From CAVQGZ01 sp963712175 (GTDB taxonomy: Bacteria; Actinomycetota; Actinomycetes; Jiangellales; Jiangellaceae): a DNA stretch of 64,000 bases. Positions 52,010 through 60,488 of the stretch are shown piece by piece. Every line of letters starts with the position of its first letter. Position 1 is the stretch's first letter. Position numbers and translations under genes: made by a program. The stretch spans positions 1-64,000 of the forward strand of contig CAVQGZ010000001.1 in assembly GCA_963712175.1 (NCBI GenBank), written 5' to 3'. A model generated the notes under the pieces. It was given only the letters and a program-made list of their open reading frames with translations, ran no database searches and was not told where the DNA came from.

Positions 52010-52654
52010 ATCGCTACCACCAGCCCTGTTCCCAAGCCCGCGACCTGGGCGTACGCCGACGGCTACCTGTCCGAGGACGAGATCCTGACCAGGGCACGAG
52101 CGCGAGCCGACGAGGTCGGCGTCGTGCCCGTGGGGGTCGGCGTGGGGACTGCGCTGCGATTCGTCGCCGCCAGCCTGCACGCCCGCAAGGTCGTCGAGAT
52201 AGGCACCGGCACAGGTGTCTCCGGTCTGTGGATGCTGCGCGGGATGGCCCCGGACGGCGTCCTGACCACGATCGACCGCGAAGGGGAGCACCAGCGCCTG
52301 GCCCGCGAGGCGTTCACCGAGGAGGGAGTCCCGCACACGCGCATCCGACTCATCCCCGGTCGCGCTCTGGAGGTGCTGCCCCGCCTCAAGGACGACGACT
52401 ACGACCTGGTCCACTGCGACGGCGACAAGACCGAGTATGCCGAGTACTACGAGCACGCCCTACGCCTGCTGCGGTCAGGGGGAGTCGTCGCGTTCGACAA
52501 CGCGACGTGGCACGACAAGGTGGCCGACCCGGCCCAGCGTGACCCGGAGACGGTGGCGATCCGCGAGCTCGGCAGGGCGCTGCGCGAGGACGAGCGCGTG
52601 ATCCCGGTGCTGCTACCGCTCGGAGACGGGCTGCTGGCCGCCGTCAAGCGGTGA
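52010..52654 (+). CDS. SAM-dependent O-methyltransferase, probable ATC start
   Basis: About 214 residues: a helical cap (TWAYADGYLSEDEILTRARARADEVGVVPVG), the SAM loop VVEIGTGTGVSGLWMLRGM, TTIDREGEHQRLAREAF, DLVHCDGDKTEYAEYYEHALRLL and GGVVAFDNATWH. It resembles class I O-methyltransferases of the Rv1220c type, divergent from sigE. The conserved N-terminal helix lies before the first ATG/GTG candidates (52118, 52124). The frame upstream offers only ATC 52010 behind AGGGGAG, an unusual start, or a sequence error. Substrate unknown. Confidence 0.85.
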   Translation: MATTSPVPKPATWAYADGYLSEDEILTRARARADEVGVVPVGVGVGTALRFVAASLHARKVVEIGTGTGVSGLWMLRGMAPDGVLTTIDREGEHQRLAREAFTEEGVPHTRIRLIPGRALEVLPRLKDDDYDLVHCDGDKTEYAEYYEHALRLLRSGGVVAFDNATWHDKVADPAQRDPETVAIRELGRALREDERVIPVLLPLGDGLLAAVKR

Positions 52655-53881
52655 TCAGGGGACGACCTTCTGCCCCTTGCCGACGGCGACGATCCCGTGC
52701 TCACCGACGGTGAATCCACGCTCGCGGTCGTGAGCCGGGTCGACCCCGATGCTGGCCCCGGGCGGGACGTCGATCGCCTTGTCGAGGATGGCGTGCCTGA
52801 TCACGGCACCGGCACCGATCCGTGATCCCGACATGATCACGGAGTTGGAGATCGTGGCCCCCTCGGCGACCCGGACGCCCGGCGAGAGCACGCTGTGGTC
52901 GACGAACGACCCGGCCAGGATGCACCCGAGCCCGACGATCGACTCACGGGCCGTGCCGCCCTGCACGAACTTCGGGCCTGGCATCTGCGGATGGCTGGTC
53001 AAGATCGGCCACTCGCGGTTGTAGAGGTTGAACATCGGGTCGACGGACACGAGATCCATGTGGGCCTCGTGGTACATCTTCAGCGTCCCGACGTCACGCC
53101 AGTACGCATGGTCGCGTGCCGTGCTGCCGGGGATCCGGTTGTCGTTGAAGTCGTAGACCGCCGCCTCCCCGCGCTCGACGAGCATGGGGACGATGCTGCC
53201 GCCCATGTCGTGCACCGACCCTTCGTCGCCGGCGTCGACCTGCAGAGCCTCCAGCAGGGCCGCGGTGGTGAAGACGTAGTTGCCCATCGAGGCGAAGCTG
53301 GCGTCGGGGTCGTCGGGAACGGCGGGAGGGTCGGACGGCTTCTCCAGGAACTGGTCGATCGACGTGCCGTCGGTCGTCCCGATGATGCCGAACGCGCTGG
53401 CCTCGTGCCGGGGCACGCGGATCCCCGCCACCGTCATCGACGCACCGGAGTCGATGTGTGCGGCGATCATCTGCGACGGGTCCATCCGGTACACGTTGTC
53501 GGCCCCGAACACGACCACGTAGTCGGGCTCGTCGTCGTAGACGAGGTTGAGCGACTGGAAGATCGCGTCGGCGCTCCCTTGGTACCAGCGAGGCCCCAGG
53601 CGCTGCTGGGCCGGGACCGGCGTGACGTACTGGCCGAGGATGTTGCTCATCCGCCAGGTCAGCGAGATGTGCCGGTCGAGCGAGTGCGACTTGTACTGGG
53701 TCAGCACCGCGATTCGGTCGATCCCGCCGTTCACCAGGTTCGACAGAACGAAGTCGATCAGTCGGTAGGAGCCGCCGAACGGTACCGCCGGCTTGGCGCG
53801 GTCGGCGGTCAGCGGCATGAGGCGCTTGCCTTCGCCGCCGGCCAGCACGATTCCGAGGACTCTTCTACCTCCGCGGCTCAT
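52655..53881 (-). CDS. glgC: Glucose-1-phosphate adenylyltransferase
   Basis: A 408-residue ADP-glucose pyrophosphorylase: GIVLAGGEGKRLMPLTADRAKPAVPFGG (nucleotide loop), SADAIFQSL, FGADNVYRMD, FLEKPSDPP, SMGNYVF and DVGTLKMYHEAHMDLV, then a left-handed beta-helix (ESIVGLGCILAGSFVDHSVLS..). It makes ADP-glucose for glycogen and alpha-glucan synthesis. ATG 53881 has TATGGT 7 nt upstream; two earlier in-frame starts are less likely. It is divergent from the glgA-type gene with overlapping -10 elements and abuts the methyltransferase stop. Confidence 0.95.
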   Translation of the reverse strand: MSRGGRRVLGIVLAGGEGKRLMPLTADRAKPAVPFGGSYRLIDFVLSNLVNGGIDRIAVLTQYKSHSLDRHISLTWRMSNILGQYVTPVPAQQRLGPRWYQGSADAIFQSLNLVYDDEPDYVVVFGADNVYRMDPSQMIAAHIDSGASMTVAGIRVPRHEASAFGIIGTTDGTSIDQFLEKPSDPPAVPDDPDASFASMGNYVFTTAALLEALQVDAGDEGSVHDMGGSIVPMLVERGEAAVYDFNDNRIPGSTARDHAYWRDVGTLKMYHEAHMDLVSVDPMFNLYNREWPILTSHPQMPGPKFVQGGTARESIVGLGCILAGSFVDHSVLSPGVRVAEGATISNSVIMSGSRIGAGAVIRHAILDKAIDVPPGASIGVDPAHDRERGFTVGEHGIVAVGKGQKVVP

Positions 53882-53888
53882 GCCTTGC

Positions 53889-53898
53889 ACCATAGTGT
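53889..53898. promoter_or_regulatory. Overlapping divergent -10 hexamers of glgC and glgA
   Basis: The minus-strand TATGGT (53889-53894) is 7 nt before the glgC ATG, and the plus-strand TAGTGT (53893-53898) is 6 nt before the glgA ATG. They share two base pairs, so polymerase cannot open both at once, and the starts lie only 23 nt apart. Confidence 0.55.
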
Positions 53899-53904
53899 GG
53901 CCAC

Positions 53905-55080
53905 ATGCGCGTCGCCCTGATGACCAGAGAGTTCCCACCATTCGTCTACGGAGGGGCCGGCGTCCACGTCGACCACCTCGTGCCCGCCCTGCGTGCGCAA
54001 CCCGACGTCGTGGTGGATGTGCTGTGCTCGGGTGCGGACCGACCGGGCGCCACCTGCGTCTCCGAGACCGACCCGCGCATGCCAGACGCCAACACCGCCC
54101 TGGCTCAGCTCTCGACCGACCTCGTGCTGGCCCACCTCTCTGCGCGCGATGCCCAGCTACCCGACGTGGTGCACTCGCACACCTGGTACACCAACCTGGC
54201 CGGTCACGTCGCCGGCCTGCTGCACGGGCGGCCCCACGTCATCACCGCGCACTCGCTGGAGCCCCTGCGCCCGTGGAAGGCCGAGCAGCTGGGCGGCGGC
54301 TACCGGCTGTCGAGCTTTGCCGAGCGCACTGCCTACGAGGGTGCCGACGCCATCATCGCGGTCAGCAACGGCATGCGGGAGGACGTGCTGTCGGCATACC
54401 CCAGGGTCGATCCCCGCAAGGTCCGGGTGGTGCACAACGGGATCGACGCGGGCTTCTACCGACCCGACCTCGACACCGACGTGCTCGAGCGGCTCGGGGT
54501 GGACCCGGGCCGGCCCTCCGTGGCGTTCGTCGGTCGCATCACCCGACAGAAGGGCGTGCCTCACCTGCTGCGCGCGATGAGGTCGGTCGACCCCGAGGCC
54601 CAGCTCGTGCTGCTGGCGGGGTCGCCGGACACCGAAGAGCTGGCACGAGAGACCGAGCAGGCCGTTGCCACGCTGACCGAGGAGCGCACGGGGGTCGTCT
54701 GGGTCTCACAGATGCTGCCGCGCGAAGACGTCCGACAGGTCCTCACGCACGCGACAGTGTTCGTGTGCCCCTCGGTGTACGAGCCCCAGGGCATCGTGAA
54801 CCTCGAGGCCATGGGTTGCGAGACGGCCGTCGTGGCCAGCGACGTGGGCGGCATCCCCGAGGTCGTCGTCCATGGCGAGACCGGTGTTCTCGTGCACTAC
54901 GACGCACATGAGCCGGCTGCCTTCGAGGCAGGGCTGGCCGAGGCGATCAACGAGCTGGTCGCCCGACCGGATCGGGCGTCGGACATGGGACGCGCGGGGC
55001 GAGCCCGCGCGATCGAGGCGTTCAGCTGGGACTCGATCGCGGCGGAGACCGTGGAGGTGTACCGCAGCCTGCTGCGGTGA
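53905..55080 (+). CDS. glgA: GT4 glycogen synthase / maltose-1-phosphate synthase (GlgA/GlgM)
   Basis: A 391-residue GT-B glycosyltransferase of family GT4: MTREFPPFVYGGAGVHVDHLV (donor/acceptor loop), HSHTWYTNLAGH, ITAHSLEPLRPWK, VGRITRQKGV and the E-x7-E motif in YEPQGIVNLEAMGCETAVVASDVGGIPEV. In actinobacteria the Rv1212c-type enzyme joins ADP-glucose to glucose 1-phosphate to make maltose 1-phosphate (GlgM), so the older name glgA is kept with that note. It is leaderless (TAGTGT at 6 nt) and divergent from glgC. Confidence 0.93.
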   Translation: MRVALMTREFPPFVYGGAGVHVDHLVPALRAQPDVVVDVLCSGADRPGATCVSETDPRMPDANTALAQLSTDLVLAHLSARDAQLPDVVHSHTWYTNLAGHVAGLLHGRPHVITAHSLEPLRPWKAEQLGGGYRLSSFAERTAYEGADAIIAVSNGMREDVLSAYPRVDPRKVRVVHNGIDAGFYRPDLDTDVLERLGVDPGRPSVAFVGRITRQKGVPHLLRAMRSVDPEAQLVLLAGSPDTEELARETEQAVATLTEERTGVVWVSQMLPREDVRQVLTHATVFVCPSVYEPQGIVNLEAMGCETAVVASDVGGIPEVVVHGETGVLVHYDAHEPAAFEAGLAEAINELVARPDRASDMGRAGRARAIEAFSWDSIAAETVEVYRSLLR

Positions 55081-55094
55081 GGGGACTGGGCGAA

Positions 55095-55138
55095 GGCTGG
55101 TGCTCGGCCGCTCGATCACGGGCGGCCGAGCACCAGCC
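55095..55138. terminator. Bidirectional terminator between glgA and the DUF3117 gene
   Basis: A perfect 17-bp stem, GGCTGGTGCTCGGCCGC with GCGGCCGAGCACCAGCC, around a 10-nt loop, between convergent genes that end at 55080 and 55145. It is the strongest hairpin I saw in the window. Confidence 0.85.
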
Positions 55139-55144
55139 GAGCGG

Positions 55145-55315
55145 CTACAGGGCCGCGGCTGCCTTGAGGGCGTCGCCGAGCGCGTTCGCCTCGTCGGCGT
55201 TGATCTCGACGACGAGACGTCCGCCGCCCTCCAACGGGACGCGCATGACCAGGCCCCGGCCTTCCTTCGTCACTTCGAGCGGACCGTCGCCTGTCCGCGG
55301 CTTCATTGCCGCCAT
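55145..55315 (-). CDS. DUF3117 family protein
   Basis: A 56-residue protein, MAAMKPRTGDGPLEVTKEGRGL to LGDALKAAAAL, of the actinobacteria-specific DUF3117 family (Rv1211). It is small, soluble and highly conserved; its role is unknown. ATG 55315 has GGGGAG 6 nt upstream. An extended -10 (TGGGATAAT) lies about 40 nt before the start. Confidence 0.93.
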   Translation of the reverse strand: MAAMKPRTGDGPLEVTKEGRGLVMRVPLEGGGRLVVEINADEANALGDALKAAAAL

Positions 55316-55354
55316 TGTGCGCTCCCCTTCTCCCCAGTCTCGATGTCGTCCCCC

Positions 55355-55363
55355 ATTATCCCA
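55355..55363 (-). promoter_or_regulatory. Extended -10 promoter for the DUF3117 gene
   Basis: TGGGATAAT on the minus strand (a TGn element followed by GATAAT), about 40 nt upstream of the ATG, leaving a leader of about 32 nt with a good ribosome site. It is one of the few A/T-rich spots in the region. Confidence 0.55.
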
Positions 55364-55456
55364 AACACCGCAGGGTGCTCCGACCCGCCCTCGACGCACC
55401 ACCGTCGACGGCCCTGTGTCTGCGAACCGGTCCCCGTGGTTGCCAGGAAGGACGGG

Positions 55457-56086
55457 CTAGCACCCAGAGGTCGGCCGCACGGGCACATCTCGGTACTCGC
55501 AGTCGGCGAGGTGGTCGTTCACGACCCCGCACGCCTGCATCGCTGCGTAGGCGGTCGTCGGGCCGATGAACACGAAGCCCTCGCTCTTCAGGGCCGCTGC
55601 CAGTGCCGATGATTCAGCGGTGCTGGCAGGTAGGTCACCGAGCTGTCGAGGTGCCGGCCGAGCGCCCTGCTCGGCGAAGGACCAGACGAGGCGGTCCAGG
55701 GCCCCGACTCCTTCTCGTTCCAGCAGCGCCGTCGTTGCGCGGGCGTTGGTGATGGCCGCCTCGATCTTGCGCCGGTGCCGGATGATTCGGCGATCGGCCA
55801 GCAGCCGATCCACGTCTGCGGAGTCGTACGCGGCGACCGACGCCGGGTCGAAACGGACGAAGACCTCACGGAAGGCTGCTCGCTTGCGCAGAACCGTCAG
55901 CCATGAGAGCCCGGACTGGAACCCCTCGAGGACGATGCGCTCGAGAAGCGCGGCATCTCCGTGAACCGGACGCCCCCACTCGTCGTCGTGGTAGGCCACG
56001 TAGTCGCGCGGGGCGGACGGACCTGCCCAGGGACACCGACGCCGCCCGTCATGCCCCGCGGTGACGGGAAAGGCGGGCTCGGTCAC
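55457..56086 (-). CDS. tag: DNA-3-methyladenine glycosylase I
   Basis: A 209-residue enzyme with the Tag signature: RRCPWAG (Zn ligand), YHDDEWGRPVHGDAALLERIVLEGFQSGLSWLTVLRKR (helix-hairpin region with the catalytic Glu) and C-terminal HLADC zinc ligands. It removes 3-methyladenine to start base-excision repair. Its start overlaps the SRPBCC stop by 4 nt (ATGA). It is the Rv1210 counterpart. Confidence 0.94.
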   Translation of the reverse strand: MTEPAFPVTAGHDGRRRCPWAGPSAPRDYVAYHDDEWGRPVHGDAALLERIVLEGFQSGLSWLTVLRKRAAFREVFVRFDPASVAAYDSADVDRLLADRRIIRHRRKIEAAITNARATTALLEREGVGALDRLVWSFAEQGARPAPRQLGDLPASTAESSALAAALKSEGFVFIGPTTAYAAMQACGVVNDHLADCEYRDVPVRPTSGC

Positions 56087-56556
56087 CCGTGACCCTGCGC
56101 CGCCGTCGACTGCTCGCTCTCGACGATCCCGGCAAGTGTGCGCAACGAACGAGCGAACCCGGCGGAGAAGGCAGCTCGCGCCGCCGGCCAGACCAGCAGG
56201 CCGAGGCGCCCACCAGGGACCTCGACCTCAGCCACGTACGTGACGCGCGAGCGAGCCGGGCCGGTCGGCTCGACGCGGAACTCGGCTGCTCCGCGCACCA
56301 CGCGACCGGTCTTGCGTACCCGGCACAGCGCAGGAGGGTCCCACCGCTCGATCACCATCGTGTCAAGGAAACCAACGCGACCGACCCCGGTGAACGCGTG
56401 CACCTGCTCCCCGACCGCATGGCCACGCGTCGCTCCGACACCGCGCGTGGTCGTCAGCAGGGCCCACTCCGACTGCCTCGACCAGTCCGTCAGCACCGAC
56501 CACGTAGCCTCTGCCGGAGCAGCCACGTCGGCGCAGACCTGCATCGTCTGGCTCAC
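56083..56556 (-). CDS. SRPBCC family protein (polyketide cyclase/dehydrase-like)
   Basis: A 157-residue protein with the START-like opening MQVCADVAAPAEATWSVLTDWSRQSEWALL and the C-terminal helix PAARAAFSAGFARSLRTLAGIVES. Ligand unknown. GTG 56556 (SQTMQVCADV) matches the family N-terminus. It is translationally coupled to tag (ATGA overlap), a linkage that is not explained by any known pathway, and divergent from folP2. Confidence 0.85.
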   Translation of the reverse strand: MSQTMQVCADVAAPAEATWSVLTDWSRQSEWALLTTTRGVGATRGHAVGEQVHAFTGVGRVGFLDTMVIERWDPPALCRVRKTGRVVRGAAEFRVEPTGPARSRVTYVAEVEVPGGRLGLLVWPAARAAFSAGFARSLRTLAGIVESEQSTAAQGHG

Positions 56557-56610
56557 ACGGGGATCGTCCCACGGGCGGCCGGTCGGCGCCCATCGACGAC
56601 GGGAGCAGTC

Positions 56611-57474
56611 GTGGACCTTCGGCTGGGTCCGGTCAGGGTCGGCCCGAACGAGCACGCGGTCATGGCGATCATCAATCGCACACCCGACTCCTTCTACGAC
56701 CGCGGGGCGTTGTTCGGCATGCAGGCCGCCCTTGACCGGGTCGACAAGGTCGTCGCCGAGGGTGCCCGCATCATCGACGTGGGCGGGGTGAAGGCAGGGC
56801 CGGGGGACGACGTGGACGTAGCCGAGGAGCTGCGCCGCGTGGTGCCCTTCGTGCAGGCCGTGGCACAGCGACACCCCGACGTGGCGGTCAGCGTCGACAC
56901 CTGGCGTGCAGACGTGGCCCGTGAGGTCGTCCCGGCAGGGGCGACGCTGCTCAACGACACCTGGTCGGGTGCGGATCCGGGCCTGGCCGAGGTGGCTGCT
57001 GACAGTGGAGTGGGGCTGGTCTGCAGCCACGTGGGCCCCCTCGCCCCCCGCGCACGCCCGCACCGGGTGGCCTACGACGACGTCGTCTCCGATGTCCGGG
57101 CGCGCGTGCTCGGCCTGGCGGAGCGGGCCGTCGGTCTCGGGGTCCGCCCTGATGGCCTGCTGCTGGACCCCACGCACGACTTCGGCAAGAACACCTACCA
57201 CTCCCTCGAGCTGACCCGCCGGCTCGACGCCCTGGTCGAGACCGGCTACCCCGTGCTGGTGAGCCTGTCGAACAAGGACTTCGTGGGCGAGACGCTGGAT
57301 CGAGGCGTGGGCGAGCGCCTCACCGGGACGCTGGCAGCCACCGCCATCTGCCGGTGGCAGGGGGCGCGGGTCTTTCGGGCCCACGAGGTCGCCCCGACCC
57401 TCGATGTTCTCGACATGGTGGCCGCCATCCGGGGCGACGCCGCGCCCAGAGTGGCCCGCCGCGGGCTTGCCTGA
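56611..57474 (+). CDS. folP2: Dihydropteroate synthase homologue FolP2
   Basis: A 287-residue TIM-barrel protein of the pterin-binding family: VMAIINRTPDSFYDRGALF, ARIIDVGGVKAGPG, VDTWRADVAREVVPAGATLLND, LDPTHDFGKNTYHSLELTRR and VLVSLSNKDFVGETL. In mycobacteria FolP2 (Rv1207) does not replace the true synthase FolP1, so catalysis in folate synthesis is doubtful. GTG 56611 has GGGAG at 5 nt. The gpgS gene that follows folP2 in Mycobacterium is absent here; the LOG gene is next. Confidence 0.93.
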   Translation: MDLRLGPVRVGPNEHAVMAIINRTPDSFYDRGALFGMQAALDRVDKVVAEGARIIDVGGVKAGPGDDVDVAEELRRVVPFVQAVAQRHPDVAVSVDTWRADVAREVVPAGATLLNDTWSGADPGLAEVAADSGVGLVCSHVGPLAPRARPHRVAYDDVVSDVRARVLGLAERAVGLGVRPDGLLLDPTHDFGKNTYHSLELTRRLDALVETGYPVLVSLSNKDFVGETLDRGVGERLTGTLAATAICRWQGARVFRAHEVAPTLDVLDMVAAIRGDAAPRVARRGLA

Positions 57475-57501
57475 GCACGCCCACCCAGGGGGCTTGCCGT
57501 G

Positions 57502-58338
57502 TCAGCCGCCGTAGAGCGCTGCGTCGTCGCGCGTCCGCCGCTGAGCGTCGGCCCGAGCCAGAACCTGGAGCACCTCATCGAGGTCGTCGGTGCACGTGAT
57601 CAGGTCGAGGTCGGCCACGTCGATGTTGCCGGCGTCGGCAACCCGCTCGCGCAGCCAGGCCAGCAGGCCTGACCAGTAGTCGCAACCAACGAGGATGACG
57701 GGGAACTGCGTGACCTTCCCGGTCTGGGTCAGCGTGAGCGCCTCGAACATCTCGTCCATGGTGCCGAAGCCTCCGGGGAAGACCACGAACCCCTGCGAGT
57801 ACTTGAGGAACATCGTCTTGCGCGCGAAGAAGTAGCGAAAGCTGATGCCGATGTCGACCCAGTCGTTGAGCCGCTGCTCGAAAGGCAGCTCGATGCCCAG
57901 GCCGACCGACGTGCCGCCGCCGTCCACAGCCCCACGGTTGGCCCCCTCCATGACGCCTGGCCCACCACCCGTGATCACGGCGTACCCGGCTGCTGCCAGC
58001 CGCCGACCCAGCTCACGAGCCTGGCCGTACTGGGAGTCAGACTGGGCGGTACGAGCCGAGCCGAAGACGCTGACGGCTCGCCCCAGCTCGGCGAGCGTGC
58101 CGAAGCCCTCCACGAACTCCGTCTGGATGCGCAGCACCCGCCAAGGGTCCTGGTGCACCCAGTCGGTGGGTCCGCGTGAGTCGAGCAGCCGCTGGTCGGT
58201 GGTGCTGCGCTCGACCTGGCCGCGTCGCAGCATGACCCGACCCCGGCGGCGTTCGACGGGACGCGGCGACCGCGGCAGGCCGGGGTCGTCGAGCAGGTCG
58301 TCGCCGGCGCTCACGCCGTCACGGGAGTCGTCGCTCAC
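57502..58338 (-). CDS. LOG family protein (cytokinin riboside 5'-monophosphate phosphoribohydrolase-like)
   Basis: A 278-residue protein with the LOG signatures GGGPGVMEGANRGA and PGGFGTMDEMFEALTLTQTGK, on a Rossmann-like fold. Such enzymes release the base from nucleoside 5'-monophosphates; Rv1205 is the mycobacterial example. The disordered N-terminus (about 70 residues) is longer than usual. GTG 58338 is 6 nt after TAGCCT, whose TAG is also the dapE stop codon. Confidence 0.93.
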   Translation of the reverse strand: MSDDSRDGVSAGDDLLDDPGLPRSPRPVERRRGRVMLRRGQVERSTTDQRLLDSRGPTDWVHQDPWRVLRIQTEFVEGFGTLAELGRAVSVFGSARTAQSDSQYGQARELGRRLAAAGYAVITGGGPGVMEGANRGAVDGGGTSVGLGIELPFEQRLNDWVDIGISFRYFFARKTMFLKYSQGFVVFPGGFGTMDEMFEALTLTQTGKVTQFPVILVGCDYWSGLLAWLRERVADAGNIDVADLDLITCTDDLDEVLQVLARADAQRRTRDDAALYGG

Positions 58339-58344
58339 CCAGGC

Positions 58345-58350
58345 AGGCTA
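58345..58350 (-). promoter_or_regulatory. -10 hexamer for the LOG gene, beginning with the dapE stop codon
   Basis: TAGCCT on the minus strand, 6 nt before GTG 58338. Its first three bases are the stop codon of dapE, so the coding and promoter signals overlap. Confidence 0.5.
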
Positions 58351-59428
58351 GTCCGGCGCCGACAGCCAGCGGCTCAGAACCTCTTCGCAGCGGTACAGCT
58401 GCTCGACCGGAACGTGCTCGTCGTCTCGATGGGCGAGCTCGGGGTTGCCCGGGCCGTAGTTGACCGCCGGGATGCCCAGCGCCGTGAAGCGGGCGACGTC
58501 GGTCCACCCGTACTTGGGACCGACCGGCTCGTCGGCGGCCCGCACCAGTGACTGGATGCTCGGGTGGGAGAGCCCAGGGCGCGCGCCGGGTGAGGTGTCG
58601 GTGACCCGCATCTCGTAGCCGTCGAAGACCTCCTGGAGGTGGGCGAGGGCAGCCTGCTCGTCCTTGTCCGGCGCGAAGCGGTAGTTGACCGTCACGAGGC
58701 ATCGGTCGGGCACGACGTTGCCGGCGATCCCGCCGGAGATGCCGACGGCGTTCAGGCCCTCGCGGTACACCAGCCCGTCGACGTCGACCTCTCGCGGGAC
58801 GTAGGCCACCAGCCTGTCGAGCACGTCGGCGGCGGCATGGATCGCGTTCACGCCCCGCCACGACCGTGCAGAATGGGCGGCGACCCCCGCCACGCTGACC
58901 TCGACCCGCATCGTCCCCTGGCAACCACCCTCGAGCCGTCCGTCGGTGGGCTCGAGCAGCACCGCGACGTCCCCGGCGACCCACCCCGGGCGCCTCGCGG
59001 ACGAGGCGGCCCAGGCCGTTGCGGGTCGCCTCGACCTCCTCGCAGTCGTAGAAGACGAGCGTGACGTCGTGGGACGGCATGGTGAGTGATGCCGCCAGGC
59101 GCAGCATGACGGCGACGCCACCCTTCATGTCGACGGTGCCACGACCGTGCAGGAGCCCAGTCCGGTCGTCACCCTCAGCGCGGACGGGGAGGTTGTCGGC
59201 GACCGGCACCGTGTCCAGATGGCCCGCGAGGACGACACGCTGGGCTCGACCTCGATCGGTGCGTGCGACGACGGCGTTCCCCGCCCTGAGCACCTCCCAG
59301 CCCGTCACGGCCCGCAGGCTCGCTTGCACGGCGTCTGCCAGAGGCCCCTCGTTGCCGCTGACGGACTCGATGTCGCAGAGCTGGCTGGTGAGCGACACGA
59401 CTCCGGCGGCGATGTCGAGAGGTGGCAC
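58348..59428 (-). pseudogene. dapE: Succinyl-diaminopimelate desuccinylase DapE, frameshifted
   Basis: The first frame carries the N-terminal M20 peptidase part (ESVSGNEGPLADAV, VLAGHLDTVP, GRGTVDMKGGVAVML, VFYDCEEVEATRNGLG). Near 58990, in the run CCCGGGGTGGG, one extra base moves to a second frame with WVAGDVAVLLEPTDGRLEGGCQGT, VAAHSARSWRGVNAIH, PDRCLVTVNYR and YGPGNPELAHRDDEHV. Joined, they give about 360 residues with all metal ligands. The enzyme frees L,L-diaminopimelate in lysine and cell-wall synthesis. GTG 59428 has TAGCGT at 7 nt. An error is likely, because dapE is normally essential. Confidence 0.85.
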
Positions 59429-59435
59429 GTGCGTG

Positions 59436-59441
59436 ACGCTA
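59436..59441 (-). promoter_or_regulatory. -10 hexamer for dapE (leaderless)
   Basis: TAGCGT on the minus strand, 7 nt before GTG 59428, in a 38-nt divergent gap with dapD. Confidence 0.45.
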
Positions 59442-59466
59442 CCGGCAGCAGTGGCAGGCTGGGCGC

Positions 59467-60427
59467 ATGAAGTCCACGCAGACGTCCGGGCACGAGGCGG
59501 GGCGGCGGTCGGCATGGGCGGACGGTCTGGCGACCGTCACCGCGTCCGGCGACGTCCTCGACGCGTGGTTCCCGTCCCCCGCCCTCGGCCGTCCCGAGCC
59601 CGGCACCCCGGCAGACCCCGCGCTGCTGGCGCTGGAGCGCACCGACGACGCACGCGGCGTCCAGCGCGCCTTCGTCCGCGTCGTGATCGATCTCGACACC
59701 GGGCCGAACGACGTCCCTGACGCCTACCTGCGCCTGCACCTGCTGTCCCATCGGCTGGTGGCTCCCCACGGCCAGAACCTGGACGGGCTCTTCGGTGTGC
59801 TGCCCAACGTGGTGTGGACCTCGGTCGGGCCGTGCTCGGTCGAGGGATTCGAGACGACGAGGGCTCGACTTGCCGAGCGTGCTCACGTGAGCGTCTACGG
59901 CATCGACAAGTTCCCGCGCATGGTCGACTACGTGGTCCCGTCCGGGGTCCGGATCGCCGACGCCGATCGGGTGCGTCTCGGCGCGCACCTGGCACCCGGG
60001 ACGACGGTCATGCATGAGGGCTTCGTGAACTTCAACGCCGGCACCCTCGGGACGTCGATGGTCGAGGGTCGCATCTCGGCCGGCGTCGTCGTCGGGGACG
60101 GCTCCGACATCGGCGGTGGGGCGTCGATCATGGGCACCCTGTCCGGTGGGGGCACCCAGGTGATCTCGATCGGTCAGGGCTGTCTGCTCGGCGCGAACGC
60201 CGGTCTCGGCATCTCGCTCGGCGACCGACTGCGTCGTCGAGGCTGGGCTGTACGTCACGTCCGGCACGAAGGTGCTGCTGCCGGACGGTTCCACTGTCTC
60301 GGCTCGAAGCCTCTCCGGAGCGCATGACCTGCTCTTCCGGCGCAACTCCCTCAGCGGCGCCGTCGAGGCGCTGCCGCGGTCGGGCACCTGGGGCGGTCTG
60401 AACGAAGTACTCCACGCGCACAACTGA
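59467..60427 (+). pseudogene. dapD: Tetrahydrodipicolinate N-succinyltransferase DapD, frameshifted
   Basis: The actinobacterial DapD frame runs through LHLLSHRLVAPHGQNLDGLF, NVVWTSVGPC, GTTVMHEGFVNFNAGTLGTSMVEGRISAGVVVGDGSDIGGGASIMGTLSGGG and GCLLGANAGLGISLGD (the left-handed beta-helix). At 60225-60226 one extra C breaks the frame. Without it the ending is CVVEAGLYVTSGTKVLLPDGS, FRRNSLSGAVEAL and LNEVLHAHN, about 320 residues. It adds succinate from succinyl-CoA, the step before DapC. Divergent from dapE. The intact ending strongly suggests a sequence error. Confidence 0.88.
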
Positions 60428-60488
60428 GGGTGACCTGCGGCGCCTGCAATCGGCGGAACGGCGCAGCCACGGGTACCGTTTCCTGACC

